DNA of 49,962 nucleotides from Clostridiales bacterium (GTDB lineage: Bacteria > Bacillota > Clostridia > Oscillospirales > Oscillospiraceae). The stretch is from contig CABIYX010000007.1 of NCBI GenBank assembly GCA_902363045.1, positions 44,775-94,736 on the forward strand, written 5' to 3'. Positions 1 to 7,285 of the stretch are shown here, piece after piece. The notes beneath the pieces were generated by a model. That model was not told where the DNA came from, did not search any database, and saw nothing but the letters and a program-made list of their open reading frames with translations. Positions within the stretch are counted from its first letter, which is position 1, and the number at the start of each line of letters is the position of its first letter. The position numbers were made by a program, and so were the translations under genes.

Positions 1-2
1 TC

Positions 3-224
3 CGGGCGGCGGTGCTGCCGCTGGACAGAGAACTGGAAACGGCCCTGTTCCACCGCCTGGACGCCAAACGGTGCGCCGTCTGCGGGGCGCTGTTCACCCC
101 CGGCTCCAACCGGGCCAAATACTGCCCGGAATGTGCCGGACGCATGAAGCGTATCAAGGCCGCCCAGCGCAAGCGGAAACAAAGGGCGAAATGTCACGCT
201 TTAGGGGCTGAAAACCCCTTGTAA
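3..224 (+). CDS. Cysteine-rich VLP-type protein, C-terminal part (cut by window edge)
   Basis: The reading frame is open to the window edge, so the start lies outside; the GTG at 12 is probably internal. What remains has a VLPLD stretch followed by a four-cysteine zinc ribbon (CAVC then CPEC) and a lysine/arginine-rich tail. This order matches the end of the cysteine-rich VLP-domain proteins common in Bacillota conjugative elements. Their function is not established; zinc binding is inferred from the cysteine pairs. It precedes a replication module, as in those elements. Confidence 0.7.
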   Translation, partial: RAAVLPLDRELETALFHRLDAKRCAVCGALFTPGSNRAKYCPECAGRMKRIKAAQRKRKQRAKCHALGAENPL

Positions 225-250
225 ATCAAGGCTTTTTTCGAGGGTGTCGC

Positions 251-283
251 TGGGGGCCTGATAGATTTATCCTCTGGCCCCCA
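251..283 (+). other. GC-rich hairpin between genes
   Basis: TGGGGGCC (251-258) pairs with GGCCCCCA (276-283) around a 17-nt loop. No T-run follows on the plus strand, so it is either a weak terminator for the upstream gene or a leader structure of the replisome organizer gene. Confidence 0.4.
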
Positions 284-338
284 AAACGGCCCTCTAAAGG
301 CATACAGACCCCTGAAATAAACCCCAAGGAGGAAGCCT

Positions 339-1091
339 ATGTCAGACAATCGAAAATATTACTACCTCAAGCTGAAAGAAAACTTCTACAACAGCGAAAC
401 GATGGTTATTTTGGAGAGTATGCAGGATGGCCTGCTGTACTCCAATCTGCTGCTGAAAATGTACCTCATGTCACTCAAAAGCGGCGGTATCCTCATGCTC
501 AATGACCATCTGCCCCACACGCCCCAGACCATCGCCACCTTTACCCGCCATCAGGTGGGGACGGTGGAACGGGCCTTGAAGGTGTTCCTTGAATTTGGCC
601 TTGTGGAGATTTTGACCGATGGGGCCTACTACATGGCCGACATCCAACTGCTGATCGGCCAATCCTCTACCGAGGGGGAACGGAAAAAGAAAGAGCGTAT
701 GCGATTGAAGCGTCAAAAACTGCTCCCATCCGGCGGGGCGGACATTTGTCCACCATATAGCCAGGGGGACATTTGTCCACCAGAGATTAGAGATAAGAGA
801 TTAGATATTAGAGATAAGAGTATAGAGAATAGAGAGAGTGAGAGCGCCCGCGCCTATGGCCGTTACCAGAATGTTTTCCTGACGGACGAGGAACTGGCAG
901 ACTTGCAGGCCAGCTTTCCCACCGTATGGGGCCAGTACATCGAAAAGCTGTCCGAGTACATGGCTTCTACCGGCAAGCGGTATCAGAGCCATGCCGCCAC
1001 CATCCGGCGCTGGGCCGGTGAGGACGCGAAGAAAGCAGCCCCGCCCATCCGCAACCGTTATTACAGCGTAAAGGAGGATGAAACCGTATGA
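339..1091 (+). CDS. Replisome organizer / replication initiator (Bacillota ICE)
   Basis: 250 residues. The N-terminal ~110 residues look like the winged-helix domain of phage replisome organizers (start region YYYLKLKENF, then helical segments). The C-terminal ~65 residues, starting YGRYQNVFLTDEEL and ending at ATIRRWAG, form a second domain that recurs in the initiator at 45990. The middle is low in complexity and at DNA level carries repeats that look like an origin (740-840). AAGGAGG lies just before the ATG, and the stop overlaps the next start (ATGA). Expected role: bind the origin and recruit the DnaC-like loader encoded next. The family call is good; the exact origin is inferred. Confidence 0.82.
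   Translation: MSDNRKYYYLKLKENFYNSETMVILESMQDGLLYSNLLLKMYLMSLKSGGILMLNDHLPHTPQTIATFTRHQVGTVERALKVFLEFGLVEILTDGAYYMADIQLLIGQSSTEGERKKKERMRLKRQKLLPSGGADICPPYSQGDICPPEIRDKRLDIRDKSIENRESESARAYGRYQNVFLTDEELADLQASFPTVWGQYIEKLSEYMASTGKRYQSHAATIRRWAGEDAKKAAPPIRNRYYSVKEDETV
740..840 (+). repeat. Candidate replication origin inside the replisome organizer gene
   Basis: The palindrome-containing unit GGACATTTGTCCACCA occurs exactly at 740-755 and 767-782. It is followed by an A/T-rich purine stretch built of repeated AGAGATTAGAGATAAGAG-like units (about 784-838). Iterons next to a duplex-unwinding-type stretch within an initiator gene is a known origin arrangement in phages and plasmids. Use as an origin here is inferred. 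Confidence 0.5.
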
Positions 1092-1951
1092 TGGAGATTA
1101 CCGCAGAAATCCGGGCGCTGATCGACAAGGCAGCCGCCGGTATGGAACTGGCCGGGGACGAGTACATAGACCCGGCAGACGGCCTCATTCACTGTAAAAA
1201 GTGCGGCGGCCAGAGGCAGACCGTTGTGCCATGCTTTGGGAAACCCGGCTACTTCATGCCCCGCTGTATCTGCCAGTGTCAGCGGGAGGCCGAGGAACAG
1301 CGCAAGGCCGCCGAGGAACGGCAGCGCCGCATGGAGCGCATCAATCGCCGGAAGGCCCAGGGCCTGCAAGACCGCTATCTGTACGACTACACCTTTGCCA
1401 ACGACAACGGCCAAAATCCTCTGATGGACAAGGCCCGCGCCTACGTGGAAAACTGGAAGGAGGCATACAGGAACAACACCGGCCTGCTTCTGTTTGGGGA
1501 TGTGGGAACTGGCAAGTCCTTTTTCGCCGGTTGTATCGCCAACGCCCTGCTTGACCGGGATGTGCCGGTGCTGATGACGAACTTTCCCACCATCCTGAAC
1601 CGTCTGACGGGAATGTTTTCCGAGGACAGGGCCGACTTTATCGCCAGCTTTGACGAGTACGACCTGCTTATCATTGACGATTTGGGTGTGGAGCGCAGTA
1701 CCGAGTATGCGATGGAGCAGATGTTTTTCGTCATTGACAGCCGCTACCGCAGCCGCAGGCCCATGATCATCACCACCAACCTGAAGCTGGCCGAACTCAA
1801 AAACCCGCCTGACCTGGCCCACGCTCGTATCTATGACCGTATCCTGGAACGGTGCGCCCCGATCCTCTTTGCCGGGAAAAACTTCCGGGAGGAAAACGCC
1901 GGGGCCACCAAGCAGGCGGCGAAAGACATTGTAAACCGTAAGCATGAGTAA
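1088..1951 (+). CDS. DnaC-like ATPase, helicase-loader type
   Basis: 287 residues. An N-terminal cysteine cluster (CKKCGG, then CICQC) is followed by a charged linker and an AAA+ ATPase core with Walker A GDVGTGKS (residues 137-144) and Walker B LLIIDDLG (D197-D198). This is the layout of the DnaC/IstB-like ATP-binding proteins that load helicase in phages and mobile elements. It overlaps the organizer gene by 4 nt, so translation is probably coupled. A homologous pair of genes, with a similar cysteine cluster, lies at 45990-47742. Confidence 0.85.
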   Translation: MMEITAEIRALIDKAAAGMELAGDEYIDPADGLIHCKKCGGQRQTVVPCFGKPGYFMPRCICQCQREAEEQRKAAEERQRRMERINRRKAQGLQDRYLYDYTFANDNGQNPLMDKARAYVENWKEAYRNNTGLLLFGDVGTGKSFFAGCIANALLDRDVPVLMTNFPTILNRLTGMFSEDRADFIASFDEYDLLIIDDLGVERSTEYAMEQMFFVIDSRYRSRRPMIITTNLKLAELKNPPDLAHARIYDRILERCAPILFAGKNFREENAGATKQAAKDIVNRKHE

Positions 1952-1994
1952 TTTTGTGCCGGACGGCACAGCCCCGCCCGGAGAAAGGAGCGCC

Positions 1995-2186
1995 ATGAGC
2001 GAAGAAACCCGTACCATGCAGACCGCAGACACCACCACTACCAGAGCGCCGGAGGACGCCCCCGCGCTGGTAAAGAAAATCGGCAAGACCACCTACAAGG
2101 TGCGCGTCCATTTCAGCCAGACCAGCACTGAAACCATGAGCGACAAAATCAAGCGTATGCTCAAAAACGAGATACAGCAGATGTGA
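1995..2186 (+). CDS. tnpW: TnpW-like transposon-encoded protein
   Basis: 63 residues from the ATG at 1995, which follows GAAAGGAG; an upstream in-frame ATG at 1944 lacks a binding site. The core VRKIGKTTY-like segment (here LVKKIGKTTYKV), then FSQTSTETM and DKIKRML, is characteristic of TnpW of Bacillota conjugative transposons. No activity is established. In such elements it usually sits close to the large serine recombinase end, consistent with the element boundary about 500 bp downstream. Confidence 0.75.
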   Translation: MSEETRTMQTADTTTTRAPEDAPALVKKIGKTTYKVRVHFSQTSTETMSDKIKRMLKNEIQQM

Positions 2187-2258
2187 CCGGCTGATAAAGC
2201 CAGCCGCCTTGTGTTAAACTGATGATGGTACACGCCAAAACTTTTAGCCAAGGAGGAC

Positions 2259-2630
2259 ATGAAAATGCTGTACGAAGAAACGGAAAAGAAAGAGATTGAG
2301 AGGGTTTACGCGGTGTTTGCCGACTACATCCGGGAAAGCCCCTATCTGGAATGGCTCTGGTCTGATAAGCTGGGCTATCTGCTGCTGAAAATCAGCACAA
2401 AAAAGCGGTATGTCGAGGAAGAAATACTCGTTGACACCGCCGACCAGCTTGCCGAAGTGCTGTTTTCCGAGGTGTCGATGGATGTGTTGCAGATGACCGG
2501 CAACGATCACACTGAACAGACCGCCGACCCTCTGGAACTGGCCGAGATAAAGCGGCGCTGGAACCCCTTCCTTGAACGGCTGCCGGAATACCAGACCGTT
2601 TGCGAAAAAATCCTTGCCGGGGAAAAGTAA
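2259..2630 (+). CDS. Hypothetical acidic protein of the Bacillota ICE
   Basis: 123 residues, preceded by AAGGAGG at ideal spacing and followed by a clear terminator. It is acidic and mostly helical with no membrane segment or recognisable motif. No function can be proposed. It is the last gene before the sequence changes to the high-GC element. Confidence 0.65.
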   Translation: MKMLYEETEKKEIERVYAVFADYIRESPYLEWLWSDKLGYLLLKISTKKRYVEEEILVDTADQLAEVLFSEVSMDVLQMTGNDHTEQTADPLELAEIKRRWNPFLERLPEYQTVCEKILAGEK

Positions 2631-2658
2631 CCCCACCCGCCTGAGTGTCAGGAGCATG

Positions 2659-2680
2659 AAAGTGCTTCTGGCACTTTTTT
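2659..2680 (+). terminator. Intrinsic terminator after the small Bacillota gene
   Basis: AAAGTGC (2659-2665), loop TTCTG, GCACTTT (2671-2677), then more T residues. It ends the 2259-2630 transcript about 30 nt after the stop codon. Confidence 0.75.
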
Positions 2681-2713
2681 GTGGCTTTTTTGTGAATTTG
2701 ATTAAAAAGTCCT

Positions 2714-2732
2714 TGACAACTCGTTTCGGGCA
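2714..2732. other. Junction between Bacillota ICE and the high-GC element
   Basis: Up to about 2715 the sequence is AT-leaning, T-rich intergenic DNA of Bacillota style. From about 2726 the frame encodes SGKTLKSI and continues as typical TraG/VirD4 sequence. An in-frame TGA at 2714-2716 marks where the coupling-protein frame is lost. The simplest reading is insertion of the Bacillota element into traG, or an assembly join. The exact breakpoint cannot be set without the intact gene. Confidence 0.6.
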
Positions 2733-3547
2733 AAACCCTCAAATCCATCATCATCTCCTGTAACGTGCGGCTCGCACCCATCGCCACGGCTGGCGTGCGC
2801 AGGCTGCTCGAATACGATGAGATGGAGCTTGACACCTTGGGCGACCCGGACGCGAAGGTGGCCGTGTTCGGCATCCTGTCCGATACCGACAAGACCCTCT
2901 CATTCCTGTTCGCAATCATGATGTGGCAGTGCATCGACCAGCTCTGCCGCAAGGCGCTTACGGACTACGGCGGTAAGCTTCCCACCCCCGTGCATTTCAT
3001 CTTCGATGAGTTCGCGAACATCGGAACCATCCCGCAAATCGAGGAGACCATCGCCGTGACGCGCTCGCGAAACATCGGCATCACCATCATCCTGCAATCC
3101 ATGAGCCAGCTTGAGAGCAAATACGACAAGAAGGCGCAGACCATCGTGGACTGCTGCGATTCCACCCTATTCCTCGGCGGCAAGTCGAACTCCACGAACA
3201 AGGAAATCGCGGAGATGATTGGCAAGCAGACCATCCATCAGATGACCTACAACGAATCCAGCGGGCAGTCGCCATCTGCGAGCAAGAACCTGCAAATCCA
3301 AGGGCGCGACCTTATCGACGCGGCGGAAATCGGCAAGATGAGCCGCAAGAAGGCCATCCTCCTCATCGCGGGCACGAACCCTCTCATGGATGATAAGTAC
3401 GACCCGCACACCCATAAGCGCTACTGCTACATCGTGGACAAGCGCAACCCTAAACGCCTTCACGATGAGTCTTTCGACTTCAAGCGCTACATGGCGAACG
3501 GATGCGAACCATATGACGACCGGGTTGCGGTCGGTACCGATGGTTAA
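2717..3547 (+). pseudogene. traG: TraG/VirD4 coupling protein, 3' fragment
   Basis: The type IV coupling protein is the ATPase that hands the relaxase-DNA complex to the secretion channel. Only the C-terminal ~275 residues are here. They contain Walker B FIFDEFANIG, the ILQSMSQLE helix and the ISCNVRLAP stretch typical of the family. The N-terminal membrane anchor and Walker A region (about 300 residues) are missing because foreign DNA replaces them at about 2725. The only nearby start is a GTG at 2765 with no good binding site, so a working product from this copy is unlikely. The genes that follow are the usual TraG neighbours. Confidence 0.85.
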
Positions 3548-3572
3548 GCCATGAGCAGCCAGTCGCTATATG

Positions 3573-3578
3573 TATAAT
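3573..3578 (+). promoter_or_regulatory. Possible -10 element before the Maff2-like genes
   Basis: TATAAT directly preceded by TG, about 50 nt upstream of the TTG start at 3629. No clear -35 is seen. It could restart transcription downstream of the disrupted traG. Confidence 0.35.
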
Positions 3579-3628
3579 TAGGTAGTTATTCGGCTCTCAA
3601 GCAGAAAGGGAAGGACGGTGAAAAGATA

Positions 3629-3832
3629 TTGGAAGAACTCGTCAGGCTCGGCGCGAAGCCCCTCGCCTTCATCGGCAGCACCGTTGTCTTCATCGGATTG
3701 CTCTACCTCGGAATGAATCTGAGGGACGGTGCCCGCGCCGGAGGCGGCGAGCTGAGAAAGGCAATCGCTATGGTTGCGGCGGGCGGTGCCGTCATAGGCT
3801 TCGCCGCCATCTACGGCTTCTCGGGCTTCTAG
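3629..3832 (+). CDS. Maff2-like small membrane protein, copy 1
   Basis: 67 residues with two hydrophobic segments separated by a short charged GG-rich loop (MNLRDGARAGGGEL). This is the layout of Maff2-family proteins that sit between TraG and PrgI in Gram-positive conjugative elements and resemble VirB2-type pilins. The TTG start is supported by the GGAAGGACGGTG leader, which recurs at the same distance before the gene at 7286. Copy 2 follows directly. Role in the mating channel is inferred. Confidence 0.7.
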   Translation: MEELVRLGAKPLAFIGSTVVFIGLLYLGMNLRDGARAGGGELRKAIAMVAAGGAVIGFAAIYGFSGF

Positions 3833-3875
3833 CTCGGAGCGCAATACCATTCACAAGGGAAAGGAAGTATCAACT

Positions 3876-4100
3876 ATGCTCGATAACGCAGTGAACATGC
3901 TCACGCAGGGCGTGACGTTCCTCGGCGGCGTGCTCGTCGTCTTCGGCCTCGTCAACCTCGGCATGACCATCAAGGACGGCATGCAGGGCGGCGGCGGCCA
4001 GCTCAGTGGCGCAATCGCCATGATTGTCGGCGGTGCCATCGTCGTGGGTGCCGCCATCTACTTCGGCCAGCTCAACACCGGTTGGGCGGGCGGACTCTAG
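3876..4100 (+). CDS. Maff2-like small membrane protein, copy 2
   Basis: 74 residues with two transmembrane segments (FLGGVLVVFGLVNLGM and AIAMIVGGAIVVGAAIYFG) around the loop IKDGMQGGGGQLS. It is a paralogue of the gene at 3629, with the same GGGQL turn. ATG follows GGGAAAGGAAG. The position immediately before prgI/virB4 supports a VirB2-like structural role in the secretion channel. Confidence 0.78.
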   Translation: MLDNAVNMLTQGVTFLGGVLVVFGLVNLGMTIKDGMQGGGGQLSGAIAMIVGGAIVVGAAIYFGQLNTGWAGGL

Positions 4101-4118
4101 GAAAGGGGCGGTGCCTAT

Positions 4119-4556
4119 ATGCTATCCGTAGCGGTACATAAGGACATCGCCGAGTACCAGCCCAAGGTCGTGGGCAAGATGACCGGGCGCACCCTTGCGT
4201 CAATCGCGGGTGCGCTCGGTTGCTCCGTCCTCACCGGCCTCTACATTTATTTCGTGCTGGGCTGGAACGTCGGCGACAACATGATTCTGATTTATGCCGT
4301 CAGCTTACCGTTCTGGTGCTGCGGCTTCTTTCGTCCGAGCGGGATGCCGTTCGAGCAGTTCGCCGTGCAATGGGTTAGGGCGAACTTCGGAACCAGCCGA
4401 ATCTTCTACATCCCCTCGATGCAACTCAGCGGCCTCATCGGCCAGCCCGGTGAGGATGGCAAGAAAGGCAAGGTTTATGGAAAACAATATCGAAAGCAGT
4501 GCAGCCTCAAAGGAATCGAGGCATATTCCCCCCGTGCAGGACGGGTCATCGACTGA
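4119..4556 (+). CDS. PrgI family protein (VirB3-like)
   Basis: 145 residues: a short cytoplasmic start (VHKDIAEYQPKVVGKMTGR), two transmembrane segments at about 25-75, and a soluble tail. This matches PrgI/VirB3-like inner-membrane components of Gram-positive type IV secretion, which always precede VirB4. The end of the gene overlaps the virB4 start by 80 nt, indicating tight translational coupling. Confidence 0.8.
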   Translation: MLSVAVHKDIAEYQPKVVGKMTGRTLASIAGALGCSVLTGLYIYFVLGWNVGDNMILIYAVSLPFWCCGFFRPSGMPFEQFAVQWVRANFGTSRIFYIPSMQLSGLIGQPGEDGKKGKVYGKQYRKQCSLKGIEAYSPRAGRVID

Positions 4557-7254
4557 CGACTCCGTGCAGGCGAACTTCGACATCGAGGAGTTCGTCCACA
4601 CTTCCGGTGAGGGGTTCGGGAACGGGTACGACCGTGCGGAGAGCGACAACGGCTCCATCGACGTGGATGCCTTGACCTCTGTGGCTAATACTACACAGGT
4701 CACTGGCAAGAAGCTGACCCGCAAGGAGAAGAAAGCCGCCAAGAAGGAGGTGGCGCGGCTCAAGCGTGAGGCGAAGGTCGCGGAGAAGGAGGCACGCAAG
4801 CATTACTCCTCAATTAAGTCCCAGCTCAAGGATAGGGACAAGGAACTCTCCTCGAAGACGGCGGATGCCCGACGCAAGCGTGAGGGCGCGAAGGATGTCG
4901 TGAACTACATAGGGTACAACAAGATGTACCAAGACGGCATCTGCGAGGTCGAGGAGGGGCTGTTCTCCTCTTCCATCGCCTTCGATGACACCAGCTACCA
5001 CTCCGTCCGCGATGAGCAGCAGAAGGCCATGTTCTCTGCCCTGACGCGGCTCTACGACCAGTTCGGTGCGAACACGCTGGTGCAGATGAGCGTCATCAAT
5101 ACGCCTCTGCTCAAGGAGGAGGTCGGCAACCGTAAGTTCTTCGACATCTCCCGCCAGAGCAATGATGCGGCTCGCCATGATGCGCAGGTCTTCAACGACA
5201 TCCTCAACGACAAGGTACGCGAGGGCGTTTCCAACATCCGACGCAACCGGTACCTCACCTACTCGGTGGCCGCAGAGACGGCGGACGACGCGGCTCGCCA
5301 GCTCTCGCGCATCGAGACCGAATCCAGCCGCATCCTGAACTCCATGGGTTCTAAAGCGCATCTTCTGAACGGCACCCAGCGCCTTTCAGTCATCCATTCG
5401 CTGCTGAACCCCTTCAAGCCGTTCTACTTCGACTATCAGAAGGACATCTCTGCCAAGCGCATCCAGACCACAAAGGACTGCATCGCTCCGACGCAGATTG
5501 ACTGGAAACCGGACAACACCTTCAACGACTGCTTCAAGCTCGACAACGGCGTGTACGGTCAAGTTCTAGTCATGAAGAAGTTCGGAAGCGAGCTGTCCGA
5601 CCGTGCGCTGGCGGACATCGTTGACCTTCCTATTCCCATGGCGGTCACATGGTTCGTTCAGCCCATGGACAAGTCCAAGGCCATCAACTTCGTCCGAACC
5701 CGAAGCGCATGGATTGACAAGGAGATTATCGAAGAGCAGCGCAGCGCCGTGAACAAGGGCTATGACTTCACCATCCTGCCGCAAGAGCTGAAATACTCCA
5801 AGGAGGAGACCGAGGACGTTCTTGACCACTTGCAGAACAAGAACCAGCGCCTCTATGTGTTCACGGGTCTAATCTACACCTATGCGGAATCGAAGCAGCA
5901 GCTCGATGCGCAGGTGCTACGCATCATCTCCACAGCCCGCCAGAACTCCATCGAGGTTGACACCTACGATTACCGCCAGCGTCGCGGCCTGAACACGGTG
6001 CTCCCTCTCGGGCACAACCACGTGGAGATAAGCCGCATGTTCACCACGGCGCAGGTCGCCATCCTCGTGCCCTTTGCGACACAGGAACTCGATGATGTGG
6101 GCGGCAACTACTACGGCCAGAACAAGCACTCGCGGAACCTCGTGATATGCAATCGCAAGAAGCTCACTAGCCCCATGGGATTCGTGTGCGGCAAGACCGG
6201 TTCGGGCAAGGGCATGTTCACGAAGACCGAGATGACGGGCACCATCTTCTCCAATCCGACGGATGAGATTTACGTCATCGACCGTGCGGGCGAGTACACG
6301 GCTATCACCGAGCGTTACGGCGGCAACACCTACCACTTCGGTGTGGGCACCGACACGTTCCTCAACCCGTTCGACACGGTTTCCGTGGAACACATGCCGC
6401 GCAACGAGCAGATTGCGTTCAAGATTGATGCCATGCTTGCTCAGGCCGGTGCATCGGCAGCCGAATCCGGGCAGAACCTCTCCGAGGTTGACCAGTCCAT
6501 CATCCAGCGCTGCGTCGAGCTTGCGTTCCAGCGTGCCGAGGCTCGCGGGGACGGCATGCCGCCGACGTTGCAGGACTTCTACGACATCGCCCTTGAGCAG
6601 CCCGAGCATCAGGCGCAGACCATCGCCCTTCGCTACGAGCGCTTCGTCAAGGGTTCCATGGACTTCTTCAACCGCCAGTCCAACGTGGACTTCAACACCC
6701 GTATCGTGGACTTCAATTTGAAAGACCTACCGGATTCCATGCTGGTGTTCGCACTCATCAATGTCTGCGAGGCGGTGCGCAACCGCATGTACTACAACGC
6801 ACAGCGCAACGTGCGCACATGGCTCTACGTCGAGGAGATGCAGTCGCTCTTCGCCTACCCGACGGTTCTCAACTACTTCTCGCGCTTCTCCAACGAGGGT
6901 CGCAAGTTCGGCCTCCTGCTCACCGGCATCACGCAGAACGCGGTGGCGATGCTCAACAACGAGGCCGCCCAGAACATCGTGCTTAACGCGGACTTCCTGA
7001 TGCTGCTCAAGCAGTCCCCGCTCGACCGCATGAAGTGGGTGGAGCTGCTGAACCTCTCGGAACAGGAAGAGGAGTGCATTGACGAGTCTGCGGAAGCCGG
7101 TGACGGTCTCCTCATCGCAGGCAACGCGCGTGTCCCGATTCGCGGAAAGTTCCCGCAGGGCAACATCCTCTACGACCTGTTCAGCACCAACCCGAACGAG
7201 ACCAAGGACATCAATCTCGGTTCCAAGAAAAAGGATACGGATAAGGTCATCTGA
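4477..7254 (+). CDS. virB4: VirB4-type conjugation ATPase
   Basis: 925 residues from the ATG at 4477, which has AGAAAGG upstream; the frame stays open farther up but has no other good start. It powers the conjugative channel at the membrane. Walker A is GKTGSGKG (residues 572-579) in the context MGFVCGKTGSGKGMF, and Walker B is LYVEEMQ (E786-E787). The N-terminal ~150 residues are a lysine/glutamate-rich coiled-coil-like extension not seen in all homologues. Typical partners flank it: PrgI upstream, wall hydrolase downstream. Full length, no visible defect. Confidence 0.9.
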   Translation: MENNIESSAASKESRHIPPVQDGSSTDDSVQANFDIEEFVHTSGEGFGNGYDRAESDNGSIDVDALTSVANTTQVTGKKLTRKEKKAAKKEVARLKREAKVAEKEARKHYSSIKSQLKDRDKELSSKTADARRKREGAKDVVNYIGYNKMYQDGICEVEEGLFSSSIAFDDTSYHSVRDEQQKAMFSALTRLYDQFGANTLVQMSVINTPLLKEEVGNRKFFDISRQSNDAARHDAQVFNDILNDKVREGVSNIRRNRYLTYSVAAETADDAARQLSRIETESSRILNSMGSKAHLLNGTQRLSVIHSLLNPFKPFYFDYQKDISAKRIQTTKDCIAPTQIDWKPDNTFNDCFKLDNGVYGQVLVMKKFGSELSDRALADIVDLPIPMAVTWFVQPMDKSKAINFVRTRSAWIDKEIIEEQRSAVNKGYDFTILPQELKYSKEETEDVLDHLQNKNQRLYVFTGLIYTYAESKQQLDAQVLRIISTARQNSIEVDTYDYRQRRGLNTVLPLGHNHVEISRMFTTAQVAILVPFATQELDDVGGNYYGQNKHSRNLVICNRKKLTSPMGFVCGKTGSGKGMFTKTEMTGTIFSNPTDEIYVIDRAGEYTAITERYGGNTYHFGVGTDTFLNPFDTVSVEHMPRNEQIAFKIDAMLAQAGASAAESGQNLSEVDQSIIQRCVELAFQRAEARGDGMPPTLQDFYDIALEQPEHQAQTIALRYERFVKGSMDFFNRQSNVDFNTRIVDFNLKDLPDSMLVFALINVCEAVRNRMYYNAQRNVRTWLYVEEMQSLFAYPTVLNYFSRFSNEGRKFGLLLTGITQNAVAMLNNEAAQNIVLNADFLMLLKQSPLDRMKWVELLNLSEQEEECIDESAEAGDGLLIAGNARVPIRGKFPQGNILYDLFSTNPNETKDINLGSKKKDTDKVI

Positions 7255-7285
7255 CGATATGACTGGGAAAGGACGGTGAACGTCA

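Noticed and set aside
1061..2092. Long minus-strand frame opposite the DnaC-like gene
   Set aside because: It is the antisense of a gene with clear Walker motifs, has no binding site and no recognisable motif; high GC creates such frames.
2717..2760. SGKTLKSI as the Walker A of TraG
   Set aside because: It lies just before the conserved ISCNVRLAP stretch, deep in the protein, and lacks the G-x4-GK-S/T pattern; the true Walker A is missing.
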